Of a stretch of 64,000 nucleotides of DNA, positions 23,264-34,433 are shown in pieces (within the stretch, counting starts at the first letter, position 1; the number at the start of each line of letters is the position of its first letter). Origin of the DNA: Acheta domesticus (Eukaryota > Arthropoda > Insecta > Orthoptera > Gryllidae); the NCBI GenBank assembly GCA_031308135.1, contig JAHLJT010000631.1, forward strand, positions 194,794,685-194,858,684, given 5' to 3'. The position numbers and the translations under genes were made by a program. Under the pieces are notes generated by a model. That model searched no databases and was not told the origin of the DNA. It worked only from the letters and a program-made list of their open reading frames with translations.

Positions 23264-24535
23264 GTCCCGACCTCGAGATATTCTCCCTCAGAAAACGGCA
23301 ACAGCAGAATTTTCCCTCAGAAACCGGCAACTGCATTACAGAGAGAAAAAATAATTTGTCTAAGATAATTTGCTCGAACTACTTAAGAAATGGCAGTGGG
23401 AGCGCAGAACTTTCCTGGACGACGGAAGCAACAGCGTGCAATAGTGATATTTCTCTGCCTCTCAAGCCCTTATGGCCACAATGGAATATCACACGGCATT
23501 TCGGGTCTTTCTCCGTCGTACCGCTAGGAGTCGCATGATCGCAAGCACTGCTTGATACGGTCGCAATCATGCAATATCTGGCGCCACATCAAAGAATGTC
23601 GAAATATCGTGACATATCGCGATATATCGGGAAAAATCGTGACATATTCCATCGGGAAGACCGGCCTTGAGGGGCAAAGTTAGAAAAATCGTAGTATAAG
23701 AAAATTTCCATTGTTTGCATTCGAAGAAGTTTGTGCTTTCCACTAAGCCGCGACGGGTTCACATTGTAGCAGCCTTGTGACGGATCGCCTCGCTCGTGGA
23801 CAAACGACTAAATACGCGCGTGTCGACGGCGTCGAGTTTTAAAATCAATTATTGAGGTCGGTGTTGCGATTTTGAAGTTCCGTAGTGCTGTATTCTCCGT
23901 GAACCCGAAGCGCGCCAGAACAGAGCAAGAACCGGAGCGGTGCATGTCGTGCACATATCTTAAAGAGTAATGAAATAAAACAAGGAAGGAAATTGATTTC
24001 TTCCGTTCTGGCACAGGTAACACGGATATTTTCTTCAATATTTACTGTTAAATACAAATTCTAACGCCAAGGGGTGCAAACGGTCTTAATACTTGTCGTT
24101 TCCGAAATCTTCTCTTTGATAAAAGCCCTAGAAGACGTATTTACGGTTCTTAGGGCCAATCTTCAAAGCTCTCCAACATCTTAGTTATATTTCAAAGCGT
24201 CAACACTAATGTGTTTATCCGACACTCTCAAAGTAAAAGTCTATTTTAAATTAATTTGATCACATTTTCATTTTAAATGTAATGAAAAAATAAAAAGTAT
24301 TCATCAATACATTTATAGAATATAAAGTATATGTATGAGAATAGAGTAATGAGAATAGAAAGATGGTAGACCGTGAAGGTATAAAAGGGCCAGAAGCTAA
24401 ATACTGACAAGCAGGTACCCTGGTTTGTGAAGAAAACCACTGGGTATCGAAAGTCGTGTAGTGTTTCCGGATTTGTATACCAAAGAAAAATAGATTGAAA
24501 CAGAATGATAAAGCCGAAGTTGCCCCTTGGATGAC
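23264..24535. other. Non-coding DNA with clustered ATCG motifs
   Basis: No gene. At about 23,596-23,650 the phrase ATCGTGACATAT occurs twice around a CGCGATATATCGGG core, giving several ATCG/CGAT boxes in 55 bp. A TATAAAAG box lies at about 24,381 without an associated exon. Confidence 0.45.
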
Positions 24536-24665
24536 TCATGAACGTACTATATTTCCAGGTGGCGATCCCGGGTTCGATTCCCCTTCGGGACAAAAATATA
24601 GCTATAGCTTTCCATTACAATCATCACAGTACGACAAAAGAAAATCTCAAGCACGCCACGGATGC
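24536..24665 (+). repeat. tRNA-like SINE head, related to family A
   Basis: Contains a good T-arm, CCGGGTTCGATTCCCC, then TTCGGGACAAAAATATAG, resembling the join of head and body in the SINE at 4210-4505 (CGGGGCAAAAGTATAG there). The D-arm half is lost. Similarity fades after about 24,640. Confidence 0.5.
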
Positions 24666-24730
24666 TATAGATACGAGAATGGAATACGTCATGCTCGCCA
24701 CATATCTCCCTTATCCCCAGCTCCCCAAAA

Positions 24731-24972
24731 AGTAGGAGGAGAAGAACAAGAAGGAGGAGAATGAGGAGCGGGAGAGTGAAGAGAAAAATGAGAAGGAAAA
24801 CAAAGAGATAGACAAGGAAAATAAAGAGAAAGAGAATGAAAATAAAGAGAAAGAGAAGGAAAATAAAGAGAAAGGTTGAAAATAAAGAGACAGGTTGAAA
24901 ATAAAGAGAAAGACAAGGAAAATAATGAGAATGAAAAGAACAAGAAAGAGAAAAGAAATAGGAGAAGAACAA
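24731..24972. repeat. Purine-only minisatellite, ~18-bp unit
   Basis: The plus strand is almost entirely A and G for 240 bp. In the middle it is a tandem array of GAAAATAAAGAGAAAGAG-like units (period about 18) with small interruptions. Open frames on the minus strand only read this repeat. Such homopurine tracts can adopt triplex structure; that is general knowledge, not shown here. Confidence 0.85.
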
Positions 24973-24989
24973 GCGATGTACTAACTGAT

Positions 24990-25195
24990 CGAATTGTCTA
25001 GTTGAGGAAACGCGGCCAATCCGCGAGACCCAAGATAACGTGCGAGGCGGCCAAGCGCAGCGGGGCGTCCCCTGCCTTTGAGGCATTCGCGTCACGTGAC
25101 CCCGACCCTCTCCTCTCGCCCGCCCACTCACGGCAGGCGCACGCTGCCCAACTGACCACGCCCCCAGCCACGTGCTCCTCCCGAGGGAGACTTTA
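24990..25195. other. CpG-rich segment with E-box-like sites
   Basis: GC-rich island containing CACGTGAC at about 25,093 and CCACGTGCTCC at about 25,170, directly after the purine minisatellite. No exon recognised. A CpG-rich promoter is possible but unsupported. Confidence 0.35.
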
Positions 25196-25659
25196 TTAGA
25201 ACGCCAATGGGGGTGAGCCGCTGGATCGTTACAATAAGAAAGTAATAATAATTACAGAGGCCGAATATTAATAATAGTAATGATATAATCATTATGACAA
25301 TTAAAATTATTATTATAAATAATGTTTCTTGCAAGACAGAGAAATGAAGCTCTACAATTTCGGTATAATGTGTTGTACCAGCACTTCGTACATTTATGAT
25401 GGAGGATGGTAAGTCCGGTGCGCCACATCACCCTTAAACGTTTCTCTTCTTATGCTTCACTACATTTCACAATATGCTCTGTGCTTGATTGGAGAAAGGG
25501 AATACAAATAAGTTATGATGAAATATGCTAGCAGAAATCGACTTACAACATACATAACTTACGAAAAAATCGAATTAAAAACTTTCAATTCTATTGTCTC
25601 TCTCTTCAAACCTCTGTGACATACACCTGGCAAGTGACAGAATTTTTGACAGTTGGATA
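25196..25659. other. AT-rich non-coding DNA
   Basis: Contains short ATT/AAT-rich tracts around 25,240-25,320. Nothing else recognised. Confidence 0.5.
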
Positions 25660-26098
25660 GATAAGTCGAATTTAGCCGCTGTCTGGAGGAGAATTCTGGC
25701 GGCCAGCTGTTCTGTTTGGTAGTTTTCCGTGGTTTCTCCAATCAATAGGAAGTGAATACCACTACCCTACCAAATGGCTCACGGACCGCGCGCGATCTTT
25801 CTTTCCCATCCCTTGTCTAATTCTCATCCCTTACATGCACTACACTATCACACATGTGATCACACACATGTCGGGAGAACAGTCGGCAACTTAGTGCTTG
25901 ACACGGCTGTGCGGTGCCAAACCCATGACGGATGCCTGGTTGGGGAAAATCCCGCAATGTGAGGTGTAACACGATGCAGGTTCTAGCTATCCTGCGGGGG
26001 ACGATCACCGCAACTTCCTGCATTAAAAAGCGCACTTATGGGACTAATGACCATAGTAGTTAGGCACCCAGAATTACTAATCAACGAGTCAATCGTAC
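25660..26098 (+). repeat. SINE family C, 5'-truncated copy
   Basis: Begins at the GCCGCTGTCTGGAG landmark and continues through TTTTCCGTGGTTTCTCCAATC, CCGCGCGCGATCTTTC, ACACATGTCGGGAGAAC, CCTGGTTGGGGAAAATCCCGC and TGGGACTAATGACC to an AATC-type end. The tRNA head is missing. Confidence 0.8.
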
Positions 26099-26520
26099 AC
26101 TAACCCCTGTTCAACCTATGGAGATTACGATGAAACTTGTCTTTTGCTTGCTGGCACGAAGGCTTTGAACTTGAAGCAGTGGGGGAGGGACCAATATAAA
26201 TGATTAGTATGAAAGTTTCCAGAACAATTGAAGTGGTGAGAATAATAATCGCAAATACCAACCGACGTCACATTTTCATTTAGATGTATGACGCAAACTC
26301 CTGCAATGTACCTGGTGTATTCTGAAATATCAAAATGAATTGGGATAGATTAAAACTTTCCAAATTCACCTTCAAAAATGTGTCCGGAGTGAATGAACAG
26401 AAAATGTCATTTTTCTCGAAACGAACTTCGGTTGGGATATGCCGTTATTATTCTGAGCGCCTCAATTCTAGAAGGAATTTGCAGGCGGTCCCACTCTCAA
26501 AGGGAATTGAGGTTCTCTAT
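26099..26520. other. Non-coding DNA
   Basis: No recognisable gene or repeat. A 130-codon open frame begins at 26,335; see the next entry. Confidence 0.4.
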
Positions 26521-26526
26521 AAAAAG

Positions 26527-26645
26527 TATATGTGTGAGCTCTGGAGCGAGACGCCAGGAATGCCCACGCAAAGGGCAATTCGGGTGACCATCGTGTCCTA
26601 CGACGCGTCTGGAGGCAGCGATGCCCAGCGATATTGTCAGATTAA
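26527..26645 (+). repeat. Unrecognised ~95-bp dispersed repeat (copy 1)
   Basis: The core GGAATGCCCACGCAAAGGGC, then CGGGTGACC.TCGTGTCCT and CTGGAGGCA, matches the minus strand at about 41,055-41,150 in the same order. It lies in a 130-codon open frame (26,335-26,727) that reads GMPTQRAIRVTIVSYDASGG here; the minus-strand copy at 41 kb also stays open (GMPTQKANRVTTVSCNTLGG). Shared frame suggests either an old coding repeat or chance openness in a short GC-rich block. I do not recognise the family. Confidence 0.5.
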
Positions 26646-26729
26646 TAACGGTAAGTATGAAGAGACGCGCCATAGGGACCACTTCGATATCAATTTCAGC
26701 GTTGGGAATCTCACCCAAAAATCATGACC

Positions 26730-29700
26730 GGTCATTGGCTCACTGTTGAAATAATTAAGCATAAGTAGAAGTGAATTATCTGGACCACCTAACCATGAAC
26801 CTTATGACAACTCATGGCCTTCCTTTTCTCATCCATGTAGCTTACAGGCAACTGGTCAATTGAGGAGGTATATTCAGATACGTTGAGATTCAAAACCCGA
26901 ATGCAAGAAAACTCTGGGAATGGCGGATCCAGACTGACCATCCGTTGGTTCATACAAAGAGACGTCTCACCATACGTAAAGAGAAGTGGTTAAAGATAGT
27001 GTATGTGTTCATCCCAGCAAATTATAGAGTGGGTCAGGTGATTGAGCAAAATTTGAAATACGGGTACCTCCAGAGATGCATGAAAATTGAAAACGGATGA
27101 TTTCAATTGTCCCTGTAGCAATTAGCGCTTTAAGGAAGTACCCATCGACACTAACAAAACACTTGAACAGTCTAGGCTTTAATTCGAGTTTGCCATAAAT
27201 CTTGTTATTATGAGAACTAAATGTTATGAAATAACACGTTATGAAACATTTGAAATACTTTTTAATTTTTTTTTTAAATTTCACTGATACCATTAATAAA
27301 GTTATAAACTTTTCATAGAAAAAGAGGTTCAGGCAAAACAACGTGAAGTAATATATGTTTTCGATAAATAAAGATATAAATACTAGATATTTAAGTTTAA
27401 GGAGCATGCTCATAATCGCAAGATATGTTCATTCCAATCATCAGGTCCAATTTGAATGAAAAGTGTTTATATGACATCCCTAAAAAGGTTCCAAAATTGG
27501 TAAATTATTGTTAATGCATAATTTATTATAATTTACATCAACTAAATCTATTATGATAATTAAAATCTTGGTATTTTGTTTGAGAACACATTTAATAAAA
27601 GTATTTATTCTTTTTTAAAATAGTATATTGGTAACTTTCACAAAGAAATTCGAAGGTCGAAATAGTCAACTTTCTGCGTTTCGTAAGAAAATAACAATTC
27701 TTGACAATATGTGAACTACGGACCTCTGTCGTAACACTCTACCACTCTCTCCAAATTAAGGGCATGTTCCCGTCCTCGCAGAGATAACAATCGATCCAGT
27801 TGGCTGTTGTTATGCCAACACGGGAGGTGTTGAACCGTACGCCAGCGTTCAGCGATAATAGGCATGTTTTACAGTGAAGTGAAAGCGAATTTGTATTGTT
27901 TCCTTATAAAGCAGGAAATCACCTATTATGAATAATGCGAGGATTCGTACGGCAGTCTGTGACTACATTTTATAGCCGCATGTAGTGTCCAAACAAGCTT
28001 CATAATTATCTCACACTTCTTACCTATGAAGAATTACGTATGTGCATTTATGAATGAGACCAAACGTTTTTATAATTACGTTTTTGAGTAATTTACGTTG
28101 TATGCTATGATACCTATTTTCCAACTTCGATATATTAAAACAGTATAATTATTAAATACCTTTGGGGATTGAAAGCGGTTAAAACTCATTACAACAATGC
28201 TTTTCCAATCTGCTCTGTATGTTTTCAAAATGAATCAATGAATAAATCATTGAATCTTTATAGGAACTGGGTAATAAACACGTGTGATAAAACGTAGCAC
28301 AAACAAAGCCGCTAACTGTAAATACAAGACAAAACATGCAAGGGTTATTCAATTTGTGCCGCGTGAAACGCAGGAATACATAGTATTGCTTTATTTATTT
28401 TGATTGAATGCATTTATAGGACGGAAATTTATCAAAACCATTGGCTGTCACTGGTAAAAGGATCATTATATTATAATTTTCAAAGAGCCCAATATATTTG
28501 CTTCCATAGCAATTTTTTGCAAGTTTAAATTTATTCTACACTATCAACATATCTTTGTGCAACCACTCTCTAATGTGGTTATTAGTTTTTGATTTCTTCT
28601 TAAATCAGAATTCAGTACATGAGTGATTTATATCTTGTCAGACATCATTCATTTGACAAAGAAGTAACGGTAAATAGGTCTTATACTATACAAAAAAGAA
28701 TCTTCCTATTACACTTAAAAAGGCTCAATGACTTTACTTTTCGATGAAAACAAGAAGGCTAAACTGTGTAAAAATGTCTGTTTTGACATTTGTTTCCTGG
28801 TAACAAATTAATGTGAAAGAATTTGTTGTGTTATTTAAAATATGTGATGTGTTGCTATGTTTTGTACTTGTCTGATGTGGACGACTTATCATTTGTCATT
28901 TCATATTATTGAATACAATTGTGACTATCTTAGGAACACTTGCGACATTTCCACTGCAACCAAAAATTTGAAACAAATGTTCCACTTGACCGTTTGTTTT
29001 CATCTGTTTATTTCCATTTACCCTATTTTCGCTTCCTTTAAATTTCAAATGGTCTGTTGATTTTAGGAATAGTTTACTTTTCTTCTAGGAAAATCGATAA
29101 AAATAAATGGAATGCTTTATGATATGAAACTTTTTCAATTTGGAAATTCACTTCACAATTTTTTTCCTATTTTGTAGATTTTCGATCCTTATACTTTGCT
29201 TGTAAATAGCAGAGGCACAGAGGAATATTATTTCAAATGCTCTTGCTAACTACATTAACGATCATGTGATTGTTTTACAACACAAAGTTTGTAAATTTTA
29301 TTGTACCGAATTACGATTGATATAAAAGAGTCATACAGAACACCACATAAAGTTTTGAAGCCACTCCCATTTCCATCTCTCCAAGACGTTAGATTTTTTT
29401 TCTCATCTTCCTCCTACTCTTCCTGTTCCTTCTTTTCTTCTTCCCCTCACGATAAAGACGACTACCCCAGCGTCCTAACGACCGTTCGTAATCAGAACTT
29501 TTAAAAACAAGAGCAAAATATCTGCAAACTTCTCATGCAGCGTCCATTACCATGCGCAAAGAGGAGATTAACTCCCTCGGGCCCCCCGAGAGCCGCATTC
29601 AACATAGATGTTCATAGCAGGACGACAGATGTAGGTTGTCTAAAGAGGTGGAAGCTTAGCGCGTTCTTTTATCTCGTGCAGATTCATGATGAAGTAATCA

Positions 29701-30569
29701 CATCCTCAGTCGCCATGGGTCAGCCTCTTCGAAGGAATACCGCTAAGGCTCACAAAATTGATCATACATTTACTACATAATCGATCGTACTCAAATGTGT
29801 TCGCAGAACTAAAATAGTATTCGCTTACAACATTGATAATTTATTCTCAATATCACAGTGTTTTAAATACGTACTGACGATTCATTTTTTGTTCGGTTTT
29901 GACTAATTTGAAACTGAATTTATTACCAATATATTAACTCGCACAATTTTCTGTAACCAATGCTAATAATTTTTTAACACGTTCTTCTTCGCTAGTATAT
30001 TTTTTCACAATATTTTATTTAATATTTTTTTATTTAAAAGAGTAGGATTTTATTTAATTCAATGTACTATAAGACGAATTTCTTGTCGAAGAAAATACCC
30101 TCTCTTAATAATTTTGTTCAGAAATCATGTTCATTTAGTTTCAATTTAGAAAAAATATTATTAATAAAGACACTATGTATTTCAAAAGAATGCTTTTGTT
30201 AAATTACTATGAAGTAACTGTCACTTTTTTTTCTGCTATTACACACATGACCAATTTTGTGTTTATATATAATAATCCGTCTAAATTTGTGAACATAAGG
30301 ATATCTTTGTTATAGTCCAGGGTTTTGAATTGAAGATTTGGTCACTAAATGAATACAGTAGGATAAATGTCTCCTTTACCAAATTGTGATTGAGGCAAAT
30401 GAAAATTAAGCTATTCTTCGAATAATTTCTTTAAGTACGAATTCCAAGTGAAGTTGACGACTTTGTAGTACTTGAGTTTTGGTATGATTATTTACTCACA
30501 CTTATGTAACTCGAAATGACTCACTCAAAATTATTGTTGCAAGCCCTCGAAGAAAACCTATGCTATACC
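26730..30569. other. Long AT-rich stretch without recognisable genes
   Basis: No open frame here (maximum 134 codons, at 27,009-27,413 minus) shows a recognisable domain. A pyrimidine-rich CTT tract occurs at about 29,395-29,450. Nothing else was supported over nearly 4 kb. Confidence 0.5.
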
Positions 30570-30577
30570 GCTGACAC

Positions 30578-30846
30578 CAGAGACGGATTAAGCGGGTGAA
30601 GGCCACGGCACCTGAGGTCCCCCCCTCAAAAAAGGGTAGAGTTTTCGTTTGTTACCATCTTTTATAAGCCAAATTGATTTAAATATTTATTTACGTTAAA
30701 ATTATGTAATTATTTAAAAACTAATACTTATAGTACCTGTAGTATCGTATACACACTACAAAAAACACACAATAATGACAAATATTTATTATTTAACAAA
30801 AATCTTTGATGACTCCCTCCAAATTGATGGGCTGGATCTGCCCCTG
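30578..30846. mobile_element. Non-autonomous hAT transposon (269 bp)
   Basis: Ends are inverted: the left begins CAGAGACGGATTAAG and the right, reverse-complemented, begins CAGGGGCAGATCCAG. These CAG...-type termini are characteristic of the hAT superfamily. The flanks are 8 bp, GCTGACAC at 30,570-30,577 and CCTGACAC at 30,847-30,854, a 7/8 match, and 8-bp duplications are the hAT signature. The interior is AT-rich and non-coding, so movement would need a transposase from elsewhere. Confidence 0.8.
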
Positions 30847-30999
30847 CCTGACACCCTGTGCATTTGCTCGTCAATATTTCTAATTAATTAGTACAAGATT
30901 TTACCTACATAAATTGTTGAGTTTTGAAAAAGTGGGGAAAGCAGGCTTAATTGACGGAGCTGGTCGCAGTTCGCGGATAGCCAGGAAGAGGGCGGGCGG

Positions 31000-31680
31000 G
31001 GGCGGGGCGCGGACGCCGCTAATGCCTTGTTCCGCCGGGATCGGGACGGGATCGTCGTGGAGTGTGGCTCGTGCAGGTATTTGCATGCACGCATTTACGG
31101 ATTACGCCGTGGGGCCTGTTCCACCTTAATGGCGAATTCCCGCTGCGGCGCCCAGTCAATCAGCCAAATGTACTAGACACGAGCCGCCTGAGCCGCGAGC
31201 CTGCGACAGAAAGTCGACGCCACCGCCCCCGCTGCCGCCGCTGCCATTGGCGCTACCACCGCCGCCACCGCCGCCATCACAACCACCGCTACCACCGCCG
31301 CCGTCGCCACCGCCATCACCTCCAGCATCAACACCAGCACCAGTACCACCAGCACCAGTACCACCAGCACCATCACCATCACCACCCCCACCACCACCAC
31401 CATTACCAACGAGACCCTCCCAACCGCCGCCACCGCCGCCACCACCATGGCCACCGGCACCGCCACCGCCACCACCATTACCCCATTATCGCCACCAGTA
31501 CCACCACTATTGCCATCAAGACCTCTCAACCACCACCACCACCACCACCATTACTCCATTATCGCCGCCACTACCACCACCACCAACACCATTGCCAACG
31601 CCGCCGCAGAGAGCGGCGGATCAGCCGTGTAAGCACTCCGGGAACTGCGCTGCTGGCATCCTCCAGCCGCCGCGGTAAAA
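31000..31680. repeat. GC-rich block with CCACCG/CCATCA trinucleotide-type repeats
   Basis: From about 31,215 to 31,610 the sequence is made of CCACCG, CCGCCA, CACCAT and CAGTAC triplets. Frames on both strands stay open (225, 143 and 118 codons) and read histidine/arginine-, proline- or valine-rich strings, so openness reflects composition. No start context, splice signals or domain supports a gene. A short CpG-rich lead-in lies at 30,970-31,060. Confidence 0.6.
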
Positions 31681-31689
31681 TGAAAGCTA

Positions 31690-32416
31690 CTCACTTAAAT
31701 CGGCCTAAGTATCTCAATGCGATTAATTCGTTGCTCTAATCATCATATTGAGAGCTTGTTTTAAACCAGAAGAATCGTTTGTTTCTGAAGAGATGTTATT
31801 GTTCATTTTAATATTTTAAAAATTTGATAAGACTTTAAAAAAATAATATAGGAAGATGTTCCAGCGTGCTGAAATCAGAATGTAAGACTAAGTCCTAGTC
31901 CTGAAGAGAGGAAGAAGATAAAGAACACGAAGGTTCGATGTTTTTTGTAGCACCGCTGGGAAATACCTTGCAACAAAATGAGAACTACGAAATGAAAATT
32001 GATTTAAATTAATTAATGCACTTTATTCATTTCATCTCTATCAAATTAAAGTTTGAATTAGCCCAAAAGGTTTATCTCTGATGTTGTTCTCTATTCTTTA
32101 GTTTAAGGTTTTTGTAACTCGGAATCATTAGGGGGAAAATATTATTCATTGATTAGCTAGAATTATTCTTTATCATAGTTAGCCGCTGTAAAAGTTGAGG
32201 TATGGACTTTAGTAGTAGTCTGTACTCTAAGATGTAAGTAGTCTGTCCTAATTTTTTCAACTCCTTTATAAGAAATGCTTCTTAAATAGAACGAAGTATT
32301 TGTTAAGAAAACTCGGCGGTGACTGATAAATGAAGAAATCCATAAGAATGTGCATAATAGAAATGTTCTTCCACAAAAATATATTACATAATACATTATA
32401 AAAATATTTTACACAA
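31690..32416. other. AT-rich non-coding DNA
   Basis: No gene or repeat recognised. Confidence 0.5.
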
Positions 32417-32745
32417 CTAGCGTACCCGTGCGAGAACTCTCGCATGTTAAATCCCACCCCTTCCCTATCCATTTGTCTATCCGTTCCATAAAGGAGAGGA
32501 ACTTCTAATGTACTTACAGAATATCAAACAAAATAATAATGCAATTGATGTTTGAAACAAATTTTCAATTAAAGTTTATTCAACATTATAGAAGGATGTT
32601 CTTGGAACAATTCATACTTCTTTAAAAACAACATTTGAAGAAATTTTTCAATCTTCCTTGAGAGTTAGCTTTTCGCTTTCCTTGATAGTCAAATAATAGA
32701 AAAGGTTTTTACTCTTGAGAAAGCCAAGTAAAGTAGTGCGAAAAT
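32417..32745 (-). mobile_element. Helitron-like 3' end (copy 1)
   Basis: Read on the minus strand the terminus is a hairpin, TGCGAGAGTTCTCGCA, then CGGGTACG, then CTAG immediately followed by T. A 3' hairpin shortly before CTRR with insertion next to T is the known Helitron terminal structure. The following ~300 bp match the segment at 33,404-33,765 in the same order (for example GGAACAATTC and TTGAGAAAGC). The 5' TC end and any helicase ORF were not found, so it is a fragment or a non-autonomous member. Confidence 0.5.
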
Positions 32746-33403
32746 ACCGGATCGGGCAAGAACAGATCTACTCATTGCAATATTATTTAACTTTCCTTGA
32801 TTTTTTATGAAGAACCGAGTAGGTTTTGGAGAGTCAGGGTACCAGCTTGCTGGGGTGAGAAAATTGAAAAATTATTTGTTTACTAAAAAGTATTGAATTA
32901 TTTTCTGCGTCCTTACGTACCTCAAGAAAAACAATTCCGAGCCAAAAAATAATCAAACTAATGTCTTCACCTTTGAGTACTAAATACCATTTGTTAGCAT
33001 TAGAAACAATTTAGTAGGCATTAATAAGCCCACTTCGGTACATGGGAATGTTGCTCAAACGATGTTTGCATTTTTAATATCTTAACGAACCGATACCTTG
33101 AGTTTAATATCAAACAGTGTTTTATTTACAATATTAGTTTGCAGCTGGGAGATGGTGTACATACTTTTAGATACCGCCAATATTTAAATCGTGCGTTTGG
33201 ACTGCGATCGTTGGCTGTTGTCCGGTGACTTGCACTATTCTTTCTATAATTTTAAATTTAGTTGTTTTTTAATTGATTTGCATAGTATTGTAGGCTAGCA
33301 CGTTTTGATTTTTGTTTTCCATTTATTTCAAGCTATTCTACTTTAGCTACTTTAAAAATTGTGTTCTTTGTTGTGCCATAGCACAAGTTTTCCCCCACTA
33401 CCT
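32746..33403. other. AT-rich spacer between two Helitron-like segments
   Basis: No gene recognised. It could be the internal part of either neighbouring Helitron-like copy, but no match shows this. Confidence 0.4.
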
Positions 33404-33765
33404 CTGCGTACCCGTGCGAGAATTCTCGCATGTTAGACCCCACACTCATCCCTATCCTACTATTTTCATTCTAAGAGGGAAAGTAGCTAACGAAACGTGT
33501 TTATTTGTTTAAAATCTATAAAGATAACTTGCAATGTCCTAACACAATTACATATAAAAATAAAAAAACAATGCAATTAATGTGTAAAAGAAATTTTCAA
33601 TAAATATTTATTCAGTATCATGGAGAATTTGCTTGGAACAATTCCCAACACTTACTTAAAGACATTTGAAGCAATTATTCAATATTCTTTGTCAATTAGG
33701 TTTTGGTTTTTCGTGATTGATAAAAAAATATTAGCTTTTTACTTTTGAGAAAGCTACGTGTCTGA
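33404..33765 (-). mobile_element. Helitron-like 3' end (copy 2)
   Basis: Minus-strand terminus with the perfect palindrome TGCGAGAATTCTCGCA and CGGGTACGCAG, where copy 1 has CGGGTACGCTAG; the CTRR end is therefore damaged here. The body aligns with 32,417-32,745 over about 300 bp with insertions (ATGCAATTAATGT, GAAATTTTCAAT, GGAACAATTC, TTTTGAGAAAGC). Confidence 0.5.
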
Positions 33766-34340
33766 ACCCGTTGACTTGAAAATTTCATCGAATGATAATG
33801 AAAATATTGGTACAGGTAAAACACAAACACAGTCTTCACTCTTCTGTGAACATCCACAACCCTCCACAATTAAGTACACAGCACTTATAGACCGTGAAAA
33901 AACGTTAATTGAATAGTTTCACTACACGCATAAGAAACAATCTTCATAGGTATAGGTATCAAGCAACTATAATAGTACTTCTAGTTGTTGCTGGAGAGCA
34001 AATCTTGAATTAATGATTATGCAAATAAATCTCGTTAGATTGTACAAACTACGGTGTTAACAGAAAGCGTAAATAAAGATTGTCGAATCTAAGCCTTCTA
34101 AGCGTGTCGTCACAAAAATTGCTACCAGCAGGAAGGACTGAAATATTGAGGTGGCCTTGAGAGTATTGAAGCGTGGAACCGAAAATTAATTGAATGGATC
34201 GGAGAATGTCTCAGCTTGTAGATTATGATGTGAAAAACGTTCCTTTGAGGCGTTCAGCCTCAAAATTTTACATTTTAAGGCTCCAAATTGCTTTGTTTAT
34301 GAGTTATTTGACAATATAGTTTGGCATGTGATGCGGCTTG
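33766..34340. other. AT-rich non-coding DNA
   Basis: No gene or repeat recognised. Confidence 0.5.
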
Positions 34341-34433
34341 CATTTTACATGAATATTTCGATGCGTTTTTTACTTTCCCGTATACATACATTTTACATGA
34401 ATATTTCGATGCGTTTTTTACTTTCCCGTATAC
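34341..34433. repeat. Perfect 45-bp direct duplication, period 48
   Basis: A 45-bp segment beginning CATTTTACATGAATATTTCG and ending TTTCCCGTATAC occurs at 34,341-34,385 and again, identical, at 34,389-34,433. Both units end in ACTTTCCCGTATAC, which is the reverse complement of the GTATA.GGGAAAGT head of the repeat that begins right after. Identity between the units indicates a recent event. Confidence 0.9.

Noticed and set aside
26560..26600. GGGTGACC within the 26.5/41.1-kb repeat as a 5S-rRNA-derived SINE head
   Set aside because: Only eight bases resemble 5S rRNA; the surrounding sequence does not.
26335..26727. A 130-codon gene at 26.3 kb
   Set aside because: Only the central ~30 codons are shared with another locus; ends are arbitrary and no known domain, splice site pattern or codon bias supports a gene.
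31062..31739. A 225-codon His/Arg-rich open frame
   Set aside because: It is a translation of triplet repeats; neighbouring frames on both strands are equally open.
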